Numbered from the stretch's first letter, positions 5,933-13,271 are shown. The stretch is DNA of 18,149 bases from an uncultured Agathobacter sp. (GCA_934359755.1 CAKRLV010000043.1:1-18149), one strand, 5' to 3'. Notes: a model not told the origin generated them from the sequence alone. Numbers and translations: made by a program.

Positions 5933-7792
5933 ATGATGAAAAGCTGTAGAGAAATGGCACAAATCTGGAATGTTACAGAGCGGACTATTGCAAAATTTTG
6001 TAAGGAAGGAAAAATTTCTGGCGCGGTAAAAGTGGGAAAGAGCTGGAGAATTCCCGATGATGCGGAGAAACCGGCAGATGGGAGAGTGTCATCAGGGAAA
6101 TACATCAAGACCGAAAATGCAGCTTTGAGAACATTACCAATTGGCATCTCAGACTATGTTCGCGCACAATCAGAGTATTATTATGTTGATAAGACTATGC
6201 TCATCAAAGAATTTTTAGATAAGAAACCTTTAGTTTCACTATTTACAAGACCAAGAAGATTTGGAAAAACACTGAATATGGATATGCTCAGAGTATTTTT
6301 TGAAATATCGGATGAGGATACAAGTAGGTATTTTATGGACAAAAATATCTGGAAATGTGGAGCACAATATCAGGCGCATCAGGGAAAATATCCTGTTATT
6401 TTTCTGACTTTCAAGGATGTTAAATTTGATACATGGAAAGCAACAATAGACAAAATTCGTGGACTGCTTCAGGAAGAGTATGGAAGACATCAGGAGTTAT
6501 TAATTAGTGACAAGATTTCACAGTACGAGAAGGAATATTTTTCAAAAATCCTTGATGCTACCGCAAATGAGGTAGAACTTACATCAGCACTTGAGAGACT
6601 TTCAAAAATGCTTGCAACTCATTATGAAAAGTCACCTATTATCATTATTGACGAATACGATACTCCGATACAGGAGGGATATTCAAAGGATTTCTATGAT
6701 GAGATAATTAGTTTTATGAGAAATTTTTTCTCGGGAGCATTTAAGGATAATAAGAATTTATCGTATGGCTTTTTGACAGGAATATTAAGAATCGCTCAGG
6801 AAAGTATTTTCAGTGGACTTAATAATCTTACAGTTAATTCTGTGATGGATGAAGAATATAGTCAATTTTTTGGTTTCACATCAGATGAAGTAAAGGTAAT
6901 GCTTGAATACTATAATATGTCTGATAAGGAAAATGAACTTAAAGATTGGTATGATGGCTATAGATTTGGAAATGAAGAGATATACAATCCATGGTCGGTA
7001 ATTAATTACATTTCAAGAGGTGGTATTCCACAGGCATACTGGGTAAATACTGGAAAAAATGAGATTTTAGATGATGTCATGAGAACATCTACTGATGATA
7101 TAGCAGAGAGATTGCATGCACTATTACAAGGAGAGAGTGTTATTGCAAGAATTGATCAAAATGTCGTATACAGATCACTTGCGGAGGAGCCATCAAATAT
7201 TTATAGTCTGTTGCTGGTTGCAGGATATTTAAAAACTCAAAAAAAGGAATTGCAGGCAGATGGCGCATATTTGTGTGAAGTTTCAATACCAAATAAAGAA
7301 ATTGCATCAGTTTATAAAAATGAAATATTGTCTTATTTTTTGCAGATTGGAGTTATTACCAGAACTACAGCTAATAAGATTGCGGAAAGTCTATATGCAA
7401 ATGACTATAAGAAATTACAAAAGGCAATTGCAGAATATTTGGATAAATCCATTAGCTTCTATGATGGTGGTGCTGAGGGATTTTATCATGGACTGATGCT
7501 TGGGCTGATAGCCTTGATGGACAATCAGTATAAGATAAAATCTAATCGGGAATCTGGTGATGGAAGATATGATGTTTGTTTAATTCCAAGGGGAAAAAGA
7601 TATCCTGGCATTATTTTGGAGCTGAAGTGGAAAGAAAAATTAAAGGAAGATGCCTTAAATAAACTGGGAGAAGACGCTCTGGCACAGATTGATAATCTAC
7701 GATATGACTTAGAGATGAAAGAAGATGGGATTACGAACATATTGAAGTTTGGAATTGCATTTTCTGGAAAGAAGGTAGTTGTAAAGATTTGA
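5933..7792 (+). CDS. HTH - AAA-ATPase_like - PD-(D/E)XK nuclease protein
   Basis: The protein has three parts. Residues 3-45 form an excisionase/MerR-like helix-turn-helix (SCREMAQIWNVTERTIAKFC, then VGKSWRIP). Residues about 60-290 form an AAA-ATPase_like (PF09820) domain with Walker A RPRRFGKT (106-113) and Walker B IIIIDEYD (Asp240, Glu241). The C-terminus is a PDDEXK_9-type nuclease with Asp547, Glu563 and Lys565 (ELK). All catalytic residues are present. AAA-nuclease proteins of this family are multicopy in gut Firmicutes and Bacteroidetes and their role is unsettled; the added DNA-binding domain is less common to my knowledge. I chose the ATG at 5933 because AGGAG (5922-5926) is 6 nt away; the ATG at 5927 is too close to it. 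A perfect hairpin terminator follows at 7794. Confidence 0.88.
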   Translation: MMKSCREMAQIWNVTERTIAKFCKEGKISGAVKVGKSWRIPDDAEKPADGRVSSGKYIKTENAALRTLPIGISDYVRAQSEYYYVDKTMLIKEFLDKKPLVSLFTRPRRFGKTLNMDMLRVFFEISDEDTSRYFMDKNIWKCGAQYQAHQGKYPVIFLTFKDVKFDTWKATIDKIRGLLQEEYGRHQELLISDKISQYEKEYFSKILDATANEVELTSALERLSKMLATHYEKSPIIIIDEYDTPIQEGYSKDFYDEIISFMRNFFSGAFKDNKNLSYGFLTGILRIAQESIFSGLNNLTVNSVMDEEYSQFFGFTSDEVKVMLEYYNMSDKENELKDWYDGYRFGNEEIYNPWSVINYISRGGIPQAYWVNTGKNEILDDVMRTSTDDIAERLHALLQGESVIARIDQNVVYRSLAEEPSNIYSLLLVAGYLKTQKKELQADGAYLCEVSIPNKEIASVYKNEILSYFLQIGVITRTTANKIAESLYANDYKKLQKAIAEYLDKSISFYDGGAEGFYHGLMLGLIALMDNQYKIKSNRESGDGRYDVCLIPRGKRYPGIILELKWKEKLKEDALNKLGEDALAQIDNLRYDLEMKEDGITNILKFGIAFSGKKVVVKI

Positions 7793-7793
7793 T

Positions 7794-7816
7794 AGTTCTA
7801 AACAATAGAACTTTTT
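7794..7816 (+). terminator. Intrinsic terminator after the AAA-nuclease gene
   Basis: AGTTCTA (7794-7800) and TAGAACT (7806-7812) form a perfect 7-bp stem with a 5-nt loop, followed by TTTTT. It begins two bases after the stop codon. Confidence 0.7.
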
Positions 7817-7830
7817 ATATTTTACAAGCC

Positions 7831-7873
7831 AAATCCAGAGAGTGGCAGACTGCGATATTTCTGGATTTTTTAT
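7831..7873 (+). terminator. Second terminator-like hairpin
   Basis: AAATCCAGA (7831-7839) and TCTGGATTT (7860-7868) pair perfectly around a 20-nt loop and are followed by more T residues on the plus strand. It backs up the terminator at 7794 and separates the gene from the opposing gene at 7927-8421. Confidence 0.55.
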
Positions 7874-7926
7874 AGTAAAGCCAAGCAGCATGCAGGGGAT
7901 AGCTATGGATGGCTTACGTCGATGCT

Positions 7927-8421
7927 TTATCGGTGGACTATCAGGTTTTGTTTTTGCAACAATTCTACATAATGAAGTGCATTTTTATGGTTTGACTCAA
8001 TTTCATCATCGGTTAATTGGCGTATTACTTTTGCGGGATTCCCGAAGGCAAGTGAGTTGTCGGGAATTACGGTTTTTCCAGTGACTAGTGCGCCTGCACC
8101 GATGATGCAGTTTTTGCCAATAACAGCCCCATTTAATAAAATGCTTCCCATGCCGACGATGGTGTTATCTCCAATTGTGCAGCCGTGCACGATTGCGTTG
8201 TGTCCGATAGTTACTTTTTCGCCGATTACGACATTGTGTCCTGGATCGGTATGAATGGTGCAATTATCCTGAACATTGGATTTATCACCAATTGTGATTG
8301 AACCCGAGTCGCCTCTTACTACGGCATTGTACCAGATTCCAATCTGATTTCCTAACGTTACATCACCACCTACATATGCTCCTGGCGCAATAAATATCTG
8401 TTTTTCATTTTCGTTAATCAT
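7927..8421 (-). CDS. Gamma-carbonic-anhydrase-like hexapeptide-repeat protein
   Basis: The 164-aa protein is a left-handed beta-helix of the YrdA/PaaY/Cam group, with imperfect [LIV]-G-x4 repeats from residue 10 to about 125 and a C-terminal helix. The metal ligands expected from Cam are present: His57, and His74 and His79 (GHNAIVHGC). Arg36, Asp38 and Gln51 correspond to conserved active-site residues. It is of normal family length. It may hydrate CO2, but many members have other or unknown activities. The ribosome site AAAGGCAGG lies inside the last unit of a tandem repeat array (8435-8545). A 54-bp fragment of this gene occurs at 5745-5798. Confidence 0.9.
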   Translation of the reverse strand: MINENEKQIFIAPGAYVGGDVTLGNQIGIWYNAVVRGDSGSITIGDKSNVQDNCTIHTDPGHNVVIGEKVTIGHNAIVHGCTIGDNTIVGMGSILLNGAVIGKNCIIGAGALVTGKTVIPDNSLAFGNPAKVIRQLTDDEIESNHKNALHYVELLQKQNLIVHR

Positions 8422-8434
8422 TTAAAAAACCTGC

Positions 8435-8545
8435 CTTTCACTAATGGTTTTATTTATAAAAAACCAGCTTTTCACTAATGGGTTTATTTATAAAGAACCA
8501 GCTTTTCGCTAATGGTTTTATTTATAAAAACCCAGCTTTTCACTA
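8435..8545. repeat. 34-bp tandem repeat array upstream of the hexapeptide gene
   Basis: Three units (8435-8467, 8468-8501, 8502-8535) and a 10-bp partial unit (8536-8545) follow each other without spacers. Each unit contains CACTAATGG or a close variant, a T/A-rich core with TTTATAAA, and ACCAG; the arms TGGTTTT and AAAACCA can form a small hairpin in unit 1. The ribosome-site region of the hexapeptide gene (8421-8434 and on) is a diverged half unit. The array may have grown by slippage and may alter promoter or leader spacing. Confidence 0.8.
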
Positions 8546-8900
8546 TTTTATTATTCTCAAAAAAGCCTAAATATTTCTTAGAATAATTGTATTATATGAT
8601 ATGAGGGTCAAAAGGTACTTTGCCCTTTTAATCATTATATTATACCATGTCAAATCATATTAAATCAGACAGATTTCAAAGACAAATTCTTAATAAATGG
8701 ATAAAAGGGCATGATTACTGATGGGGGAGAAATTCATACGGGAAAATCAGTCGGTAACAGAATTAGTGTACATTATCTAATTTAGGGATGGATAATTTGT
8801 AAAACAATTGGTATGGCAAATATTTATAAATAAAGTTATAATCATTTCAAGGAGGACTTAAGAGTAAGAAAATGTTTAAACTACAAGAAAAGGGGAGATT
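8546..8900. other. Intergenic region with an imperfect dyad
   Basis: No gene of size is seen here. An imperfect dyad, AGGGTCAAAAG with CTTTGCCCT (8604-8626), lies about 275 bp upstream of the next gene. A TATAAT at 8837-8842 lacks a good -35. A strong AAGGAGG (8849-8855) precedes a ten-codon frame (8872-8904) whose stop overlaps the start of the gene at 8901; its spacing to the ribosome site (16 nt) is too long for a confident call. Confidence 0.35.
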
Positions 8901-9458
8901 ATGAAGAAAAAGAAAAAATTAATGCCGCTGCCAGAACTTTTGTGCTGTAATGTACTTTTTTTACTACTGATTATAGGTATGGTTATGGTAGGAAATATGG
9001 TAAAAACCGCTGATATGATTCAGAAAACCAATGTACCCATTAATGTCACATCTATTGACGATGTGGACTCAGAATATGCTGGAATGGGTAGTAAGACGTA
9101 TAAAGGGCGAAAGATAACAACTTACATTTATAATGTAAACAGGATTCTCCATTATAATTACGAAGGGCAGGATTATGACGCAACCGATACACTTACATTT
9201 GAGCTGGACCGTGATAATTTTGACTATGAACTGAGAACGAATTATTTAGATGATTATGCTTATTATATACAACCTGGTCAGAACAGCTATGTTGCCAAAA
9301 TGCCGAAAGGCTTAGCTGACAAATCTGTACAGGATATGATAAGTCTGATTTCAAGAATAGTAATTATTGCACTGATTGTAATTACAGTGATCTTGGATGT
9401 TACATATGTGATAAAGTGCAGAAAACTGAAACGTGACGGGAATGGTTTGCCGATGTAA
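8901..9458 (+). CDS. Two-helix membrane protein with extracytoplasmic domain, 185 aa
   Basis: The protein starts with a lysine-rich cytoplasmic tail, has a first membrane helix at about residues 13-34, an extracytoplasmic domain of about 110 residues rich in Asp and Tyr, and a second helix at about 146-171 followed by KCRKLKR. The layout resembles DUF3592-type proteins, but I cannot assign the family with certainty. The ATG is preceded by AGGGGAG at a good distance. A strong terminator follows at 9517, so it appears to be a single-gene unit. Function is unknown. Confidence 0.7.
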   Translation: MKKKKKLMPLPELLCCNVLFLLLIIGMVMVGNMVKTADMIQKTNVPINVTSIDDVDSEYAGMGSKTYKGRKITTYIYNVNRILHYNYEGQDYDATDTLTFELDRDNFDYELRTNYLDDYAYYIQPGQNSYVAKMPKGLADKSVQDMISLISRIVIIALIVITVILDVTYVIKCRKLKRDGNGLPM

Positions 9459-9516
9459 GCACGAATTGTGACATAGAGCATTTCAATAAGTATCACAAAA
9501 ATATATTGATAACTAT

Positions 9517-9558
9517 AAAGAATATCATCGATGAGAAAGATGGTATTCTTTTTTGTTT
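9517..9558 (+). terminator. Intrinsic terminator after the two-helix membrane protein gene
   Basis: AAAGAATATCATC (9517-9529) pairs with GATGGTATTCTTT (9539-9551) over 13 bp with one G-U pair and a 9-nt loop, followed by a T-rich tail. It lies about 60 bp after the stop codon. Confidence 0.85.
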
Positions 9559-9827
9559 TATTTTGGGAAATATATGATTTTGACTGCATGTATGAAATCC
9601 GAGGAAAGAGTTGTGTGTACTAGTGTCCGCAAAGGGAGTTTCTAAAAAATAGTTCGAAAATAGCGAGGGCATTCTAAATATAAAATATTGCATAGAATAA
9701 TAAAATATTGTATAGTTTAGTTATCACTTGGCAATTCGATGGCAGCTCGCCATAAAATCCCCAAGAGAACTAATTTAATAGCATTGCAGAACCGCTTTTA
9801 TTTTATTATAATGTAGGAGGATAGTTA
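9559..9827. other. Intergenic region with 20-bp direct repeats
   Basis: ATAAAATATTGCATAG and ATAAAATATTGTATAG begin at 9680 and 9700, a spacing of two helical turns. Each unit contains the palindrome AATATT. No gene is seen. A TTGCAG-17-TATAAT pair (9784-9812) is present but would start transcription inside the ribosome site of the next gene. Confidence 0.4.
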
Positions 9828-10730
9828 TTGAAAAACAAAGGAAATATAAGCTGGTTTAGCCTCTATCATAGGTTCAGATTTTTTCATCACAAGTACAAGG
9901 ATCGTTTATTTCAACGGGTCTTTAGTGATAAAGAGGATTTGCTTGAACTATACAATGCCATTAATGGCACGGACTACAACAATCCCGACGACTTAGAAAT
10001 TACCACTTTGGAAGATGTTATTTTTATGTCAATGAAGAATGATAAATCATTTATCATCTCCTCAACAATGAACCTATATGAGCACCAATCAACAGTAAAC
10101 CCGAACATGCCAATCAGAGGACTTTTGTACTTTGCCGAATTATATGATAAGTACATCAAAATCCATGACCTTGATATGTATGGCAGGAAATTAATAAAAC
10201 TTCCAATGCCACAATATATCGTGTTTTATAATGGTAAGGATTTATTGCCAGATGATCAGACTTTATTGCTGTCGGATGCTTTTGAATGTGATTCGCTCAC
10301 ACCCGATATGGAACCAGCTTTGGAATGTAAAGCACGTGTACTTAATGTAAATAATGGACATAATACAGAACTGATGAACAAATGCAGCCGCTTGTTGCAA
10401 TATTCACAGTTTATTGCAACCATTAACCACAATCTGGATGCTGGTATGTCAACTGCACATGCAATAAATGAAGCAATCACTTATTGTATTGAGAACGACA
10501 TATTGACCGACATTCTGATTAAAAATCGAAGTGAGGTGTGTCATATGTTATTGACAGAATTTGATGAAAAGAAATTTGCTAAGACTATGTGGACAGATGG
10601 TAATGAATCTGGGCACAATGACATTTTTGATATCATGGACGAAATCAATAAAGGTAATGACACTGTAGAGAAGCTTACTGCTCTCGGATATGACAAAGAG
10701 CTGGTTCTAAAGGTTCTTGAAAAGAAATAA
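9828..10730 (+). CDS. Rpn-family PD-(D/E)XK recombination-promoting nuclease/putative transposase
   Basis: The 300-aa protein matches the Rpn (YhgA-like, PDDEXK) family of Lachnospiraceae. It has the KDRLFQRVF entry motif (residues 24-32), then a catalytic core with Asp72 (NDKSFII) and the E-x-Q motif LYEHQS (Glu85, Gln87) leading into NPNMPIRGLLYFAELYDKY. A helical C-terminal part includes DILTDILIKNRSEV. The start is TTG at 9828 with AGGAGG 7 nt upstream, a better start than any ATG in the frame. E. coli RpnA is a DNA endonuclease that promotes RecA-independent recombination. Such genes are multicopy and mobile. No terminal repeats that would make it an insertion sequence were seen. Confidence 0.88.
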   Translation: MKNKGNISWFSLYHRFRFFHHKYKDRLFQRVFSDKEDLLELYNAINGTDYNNPDDLEITTLEDVIFMSMKNDKSFIISSTMNLYEHQSTVNPNMPIRGLLYFAELYDKYIKIHDLDMYGRKLIKLPMPQYIVFYNGKDLLPDDQTLLLSDAFECDSLTPDMEPALECKARVLNVNNGHNTELMNKCSRLLQYSQFIATINHNLDAGMSTAHAINEAITYCIENDILTDILIKNRSEVCHMLLTEFDEKKFAKTMWTDGNESGHNDIFDIMDEINKGNDTVEKLTALGYDKELVLKVLEKK

Positions 10731-10734
10731 CATA

Positions 10735-10748
10735 AAAGTTTAAACTTT
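10735..10748. repeat. 14-bp perfect palindrome
   Basis: AAAGTTTAAACTTT begins four bases after the stop of the Rpn gene. Just beyond it, AATGTAACCA occurs twice (in 10754-10790). The role is unknown; it may be part of a mobile-gene boundary. Confidence 0.4.
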
Positions 10749-10802
10749 ATCCAATGTAACCAATACAACTAATGTAACCATTAACCAGGGCGTATTATGC
10801 AA

Positions 10803-10863
10803 TGCAAGACAAAAGCTGTGCCACCATTGAATATATCAAGAGGTGTTGCACAGCTTTTGCATT
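10803..10863 (+). terminator. Large stem-loop after the Rpn gene
   Basis: AAAAGCTGTGC (10811-10821) pairs perfectly with GCACAGCTTTT (10848-10858). CACC (10822-10825) with GGTG (10842-10845) extends the stem across a 2-nt bulge, and TGCA sequences flank both sides. There is no clean T tract, so it may be a terminator, an RNA-stabilising hairpin or a dispersed palindromic repeat. Confidence 0.5.
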
Positions 10864-10984
10864 ATGAATGTTTTAGGATATAATAAATAATAAAAGTCTG
10901 ACTTTTTGGGGACACCTCAATTTTACTCAATGATAATATGAAGGTAAAAGGAACAGCTTGAAATAAATTTAATGGAGAAAAATC

Positions 10985-11254
10985 ATGTGGACAATATCAA
11001 GAATAGATGAAGCCGATTTTGGATGTGAAGAGAGACTGCCAGGGGAACCACTTATGGTACTAATTACAATTGAGAGTGATGATGGAAGAGTGGTGCAATT
11101 TGAAGTGGCAGACAACTGGCTTACGATGCAGGGACTCGATGAAGGCGATGAGTGGCCGGAGGATTTAGATGAAGAAGATCCAGAGTCTGCCAGGGCTGAG
11201 GAGCAGGCCAGGTGGATGGAAAATTATTATAAAGCTTTAGAGGAAATTCTGTAA
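10985..11254 (+). CDS. Small acidic protein, 89 aa, unknown
   Basis: The protein is very acidic, especially at residues 53-72 (DEGDEWPEDLDEEDPESARA), with a beta-rich N-terminal half (MWTISRIDEADFGCEERLPG). It has no signal peptide or membrane helix. The ATG at 10985 has GGAG about 7 nt upstream. It is four bases before the 2H phosphoesterase gene, so the two are probably co-transcribed and translated together. I do not recognise a named family. A partner or modulator of the phosphoesterase is one possibility and is only inferred from spacing. Confidence 0.7.
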   Translation: MWTISRIDEADFGCEERLPGEPLMVLITIESDDGRVVQFEVADNWLTMQGLDEGDEWPEDLDEEDPESARAEEQARWMENYYKALEEIL

Positions 11255-11258
11255 TAGT

Positions 11259-11783
11259 ATGTATTTAATTTCTGTATATTTTGATGAAAAATCGAATCAT
11301 AGATTGCAAGGGTATATTAATAAAATTGCCACTAGAACAGGCAATACATTTATGACCGATAACAATGTTCCACCGCATATGACAATATCATCGATTGAAG
11401 CCAGAAATATTGATGTTTTATTGCCAGCCTTCAAAAAACTGGAGGGAAATATTCAAGTCGGAAAAATAAATTTTGTATCGGTAGGACAGTTGTTGCCATA
11501 TGTAATGTATGTTACTCCTGTTATGAACGAATATCTTCTAAACTTATCAAGACAGGTATATGGAATATTTGATGGTATTCCTGATACAAGCATCAGCAGA
11601 TACTACAGACCATTATCATGGCTGCCACATGTGACTTTGGGAAAAAAGCTGGACGCTGACCAGATGCGAAAAGCATTTGAAATAATGCAGGAGAGTTTTT
11701 CACCATTTCAAGCTGAAATTACAAGAATAGGTATTGCAAAAGTCAACCCGCATCATGATGTTATGGAAATAATCCTTAAGTAG
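11259..11783 (+). CDS. 2H phosphoesterase (2'-5' RNA ligase / LigT-like)
   Basis: The 174-aa protein carries the two H-x-T signature motifs of the 2H superfamily: PPHMT (His40, Thr42) and LPHVT (His124, Thr126), in the expected spacing and inside a duplicated alpha/beta fold. Members cleave 2',3'-cyclic phosphates or 2'-5' linkages in RNA or small nucleotides. No kinase or extra domain is fused. Its start follows the stop of the 89-aa gene by four bases with only a distant GAGG upstream, which points to translational coupling. The exact substrate cannot be told from sequence. Confidence 0.87.
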   Translation: MYLISVYFDEKSNHRLQGYINKIATRTGNTFMTDNNVPPHMTISSIEARNIDVLLPAFKKLEGNIQVGKINFVSVGQLLPYVMYVTPVMNEYLLNLSRQVYGIFDGIPDTSISRYYRPLSWLPHVTLGKKLDADQMRKAFEIMQESFSPFQAEITRIGIAKVNPHHDVMEIILK

Positions 11784-11849
11784 AAGGAGCCAGTATGATG
11801 ATTTATGCATAAGTAGAGTAATTCATATCCCAAGCAGAAAATCATACAC

Positions 11850-11878
11850 TTGACAGCGAATTATGTGAGTGTTATATT
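11850..11878 (+). promoter_or_regulatory. Promoter of the lipoprotein gene
   Basis: A consensus TTGACA (11850-11855) and TATATT (11873-11878) are separated by 17 bp. The expected start lies just before or inside the first operator at 11887, about 140 bp upstream of the start codon. Confidence 0.75.
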
Positions 11879-11886
11879 TAAATTAA

Positions 11887-11901
11887 GTTAACCGATTAAG
11901 C
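11887..11901. promoter_or_regulatory. LacI-type operator O1
   Basis: GTTAACCGATTAAGC has the central CG and A/T-rich flanks of LacI-family operators. It matches 11953-11967 at 14 of 15 positions and lies 8 bp after the -10 box, where a bound repressor would block transcription. The likely binder is the repressor encoded at 13303-14100. Confidence 0.75.
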
Positions 11902-11927
11902 AAACCTCTATACTAGGAAAAAAAGGG

Positions 11928-11945
11928 GGTGCTGCTTTTTTTTAT
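11928..11945 (+). other. Weak A/T hairpin in the lipoprotein leader
   Basis: A run of seven A and a G faces a C and a run of T residues across a G-rich loop. It could act as a weak attenuator in the 5' leader, but an A-T only stem makes this doubtful. Confidence 0.2.
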
Positions 11946-11952
11946 TCACATG

Positions 11953-11967
11953 GTTAACCGTTTAAGC
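11953..11967. promoter_or_regulatory. LacI-type operator O2
   Basis: GTTAACCGTTTAAGC is the best-formed of the three sites. Its centre is 66 bp from the centre of O1, so two repressor dimers could cooperate by looping or road-blocking in the lipoprotein leader. Confidence 0.75.
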
Positions 11968-12024
11968 ATATGCAAAGAAGGTAACAACGAACACAAAAAT
12001 GTTTAAGAAAGGAATTGGAGAAGG

Positions 12025-13197
12025 ATGAAAAGAGAAGTATTAAAGAGGTATGCAACAAAGGTGTTAGTTGCAGTTATGGGGATTTCGGTTTTAACCGGAT
12101 GTCAGTCAAAGGATGCGGGGACAAGTGCAAATCCTACAGAGCAGTCGGCAGATGCCACAGATGATAAGACACAGACATCGCACGTTGTGACATTTTATGA
12201 TGCGGATGGAAAGACTGCATTAGAGACAAAGGATGTAAAGGATGGGGAATGTGTAGAAGAATATGTTCCAGAGAAAGATGGATATACATTTGCGGGCTGG
12301 TTTGCCACACCTCAGATGAGTCACAAGTTTGATTTTTCAACGGCTATTACGCAGGATACAGATATTTTTGCAGGATTTGTTTCATATCAGGAAGACACAA
12401 GAACTTTTGCGATTGTGGGAAGTGGAACCAGTCCAGTACTTATGGAGTCAAATTGGGGTGCTGTCATAGGTGACGCCCAGACAATGGTAAAAGAGGATAA
12501 CCCAGATGCGAATGTCTATACTATCACATTAGACTTAGAGTCGGGTGATGAGTTTCAGTTTGCTATAAATTCGTCGTGGAATGATCAAAGAGGCAGCGGA
12601 TATTTAAGTGCCTTTTCAAAAGATGGTGAGGAGTATTTCAAGAATTCGGGAAGTCTTGGAGATGCAAGCACGAAGAGAGCTAATATTGAATGTCTTATTT
12701 CAGGAAATTATACTTTTACATTGACCACATATCCTGGCGAAGATACATATGAGGAGGATGCCGCTGATTACAGCGAGGATAATAAGGAAGCATTTAACAT
12801 CAACGCTTATGACACAATCGACTGGACCTACAACGGGGAAAGTGAGTCAACAGGAGAAGAAAAGCAGACAAATTATTATATAAAGGGTGCAAAGATAACT
12901 AACTGGGAAGATGTGTATACTGATGAGACAAAATTTGTTGAAAAGGATGGTATTTACAGTCTGACTGTTGAACTTGAAGAAGGCGATGAGTTTATGTTTA
13001 CATCAATGGTTACTGTAGGGGATAAGGAAAGTGTTGGAACTGAGTACATCAGGTACACAAATATCGCAGAGAATGATACCGATAGTCTGGCTTGCGTAAC
13101 AGGAACAGAAAATGCTAATCTCGTAGCATCAAAGGCCGGTTCATATACATTCACTTATGATCCTTCGACCAAGATTTTAACTGTAGAGTGTAAGTGA
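12025..13197 (+). CDS. Surface lipoprotein with InlB-type repeat and two similar beta modules (probable glycan binding)
   Basis: Residues 1-25 are a lipoprotein signal with lipobox LTGC (Cys26), followed by a Ser/Thr/Asp-rich linker. Residues 54-116 form an InlB/Listeria-Bacteroides repeat (VTFYDADG ... GYTFAGWF). Two related modules follow at about 120-235 and 285-390: VYTITLDLESGDEFQF in the first lines up with IYSLTVELEEGDEFMF in the second, and SGNYTFTLTTY with AGSYTFTYDP. They look like carbohydrate-binding beta-sandwiches of the kind seen in starch-binding proteins, though no family was verified. There is no catalytic domain. It lies next to, and shares operators with, the maltodextrin regulator, so a starch or maltodextrin capture role at the cell surface is the best inference. 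Confidence 0.8.
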   Translation: MKREVLKRYATKVLVAVMGISVLTGCQSKDAGTSANPTEQSADATDDKTQTSHVVTFYDADGKTALETKDVKDGECVEEYVPEKDGYTFAGWFATPQMSHKFDFSTAITQDTDIFAGFVSYQEDTRTFAIVGSGTSPVLMESNWGAVIGDAQTMVKEDNPDANVYTITLDLESGDEFQFAINSSWNDQRGSGYLSAFSKDGEEYFKNSGSLGDASTKRANIECLISGNYTFTLTTYPGEDTYEEDAADYSEDNKEAFNINAYDTIDWTYNGESESTGEEKQTNYYIKGAKITNWEDVYTDETKFVEKDGIYSLTVELEEGDEFMFTSMVTVGDKESVGTEYIRYTNIAENDTDSLACVTGTENANLVASKAGSYTFTYDPSTKILTVECK

Positions 13198-13271
13198 TTA
13201 GGATAAGCCATATACAGATAAATTATGTAGAGAGTAAGTGATTATGATTAGGTGAAGTTACATACAGATAA
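13184..13271. repeat. Imperfect tandem duplication across the lipoprotein stop
   Basis: The sequence around the stop codon, TAGAGTGTAAGTGATTA ... ATACAGATAA (13184-13221), recurs as TAGAGAGTAAGTGATTA ... CATACAGATAA (13228-13271), with a few insertions between the conserved ends. Confidence 0.6.

Noticed and set aside
5732..5962. Minus-strand 76-codon frame containing hexapeptide-like residues.
   Set aside because: Only 54 bp match the true gene; the rest is unrelated, so it is a fragment and not a gene.
8435..8545. Could be a CRISPR array because of regularly repeated 34-bp units.
   Set aside because: The units follow each other with no spacers and no cas genes are near.
9784..9812. TTGCAG-17-TATAAT as promoter of the Rpn gene.
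   Set aside because: The transcript would start inside the ribosome site at 9815-9820, leaving no leader for initiation.
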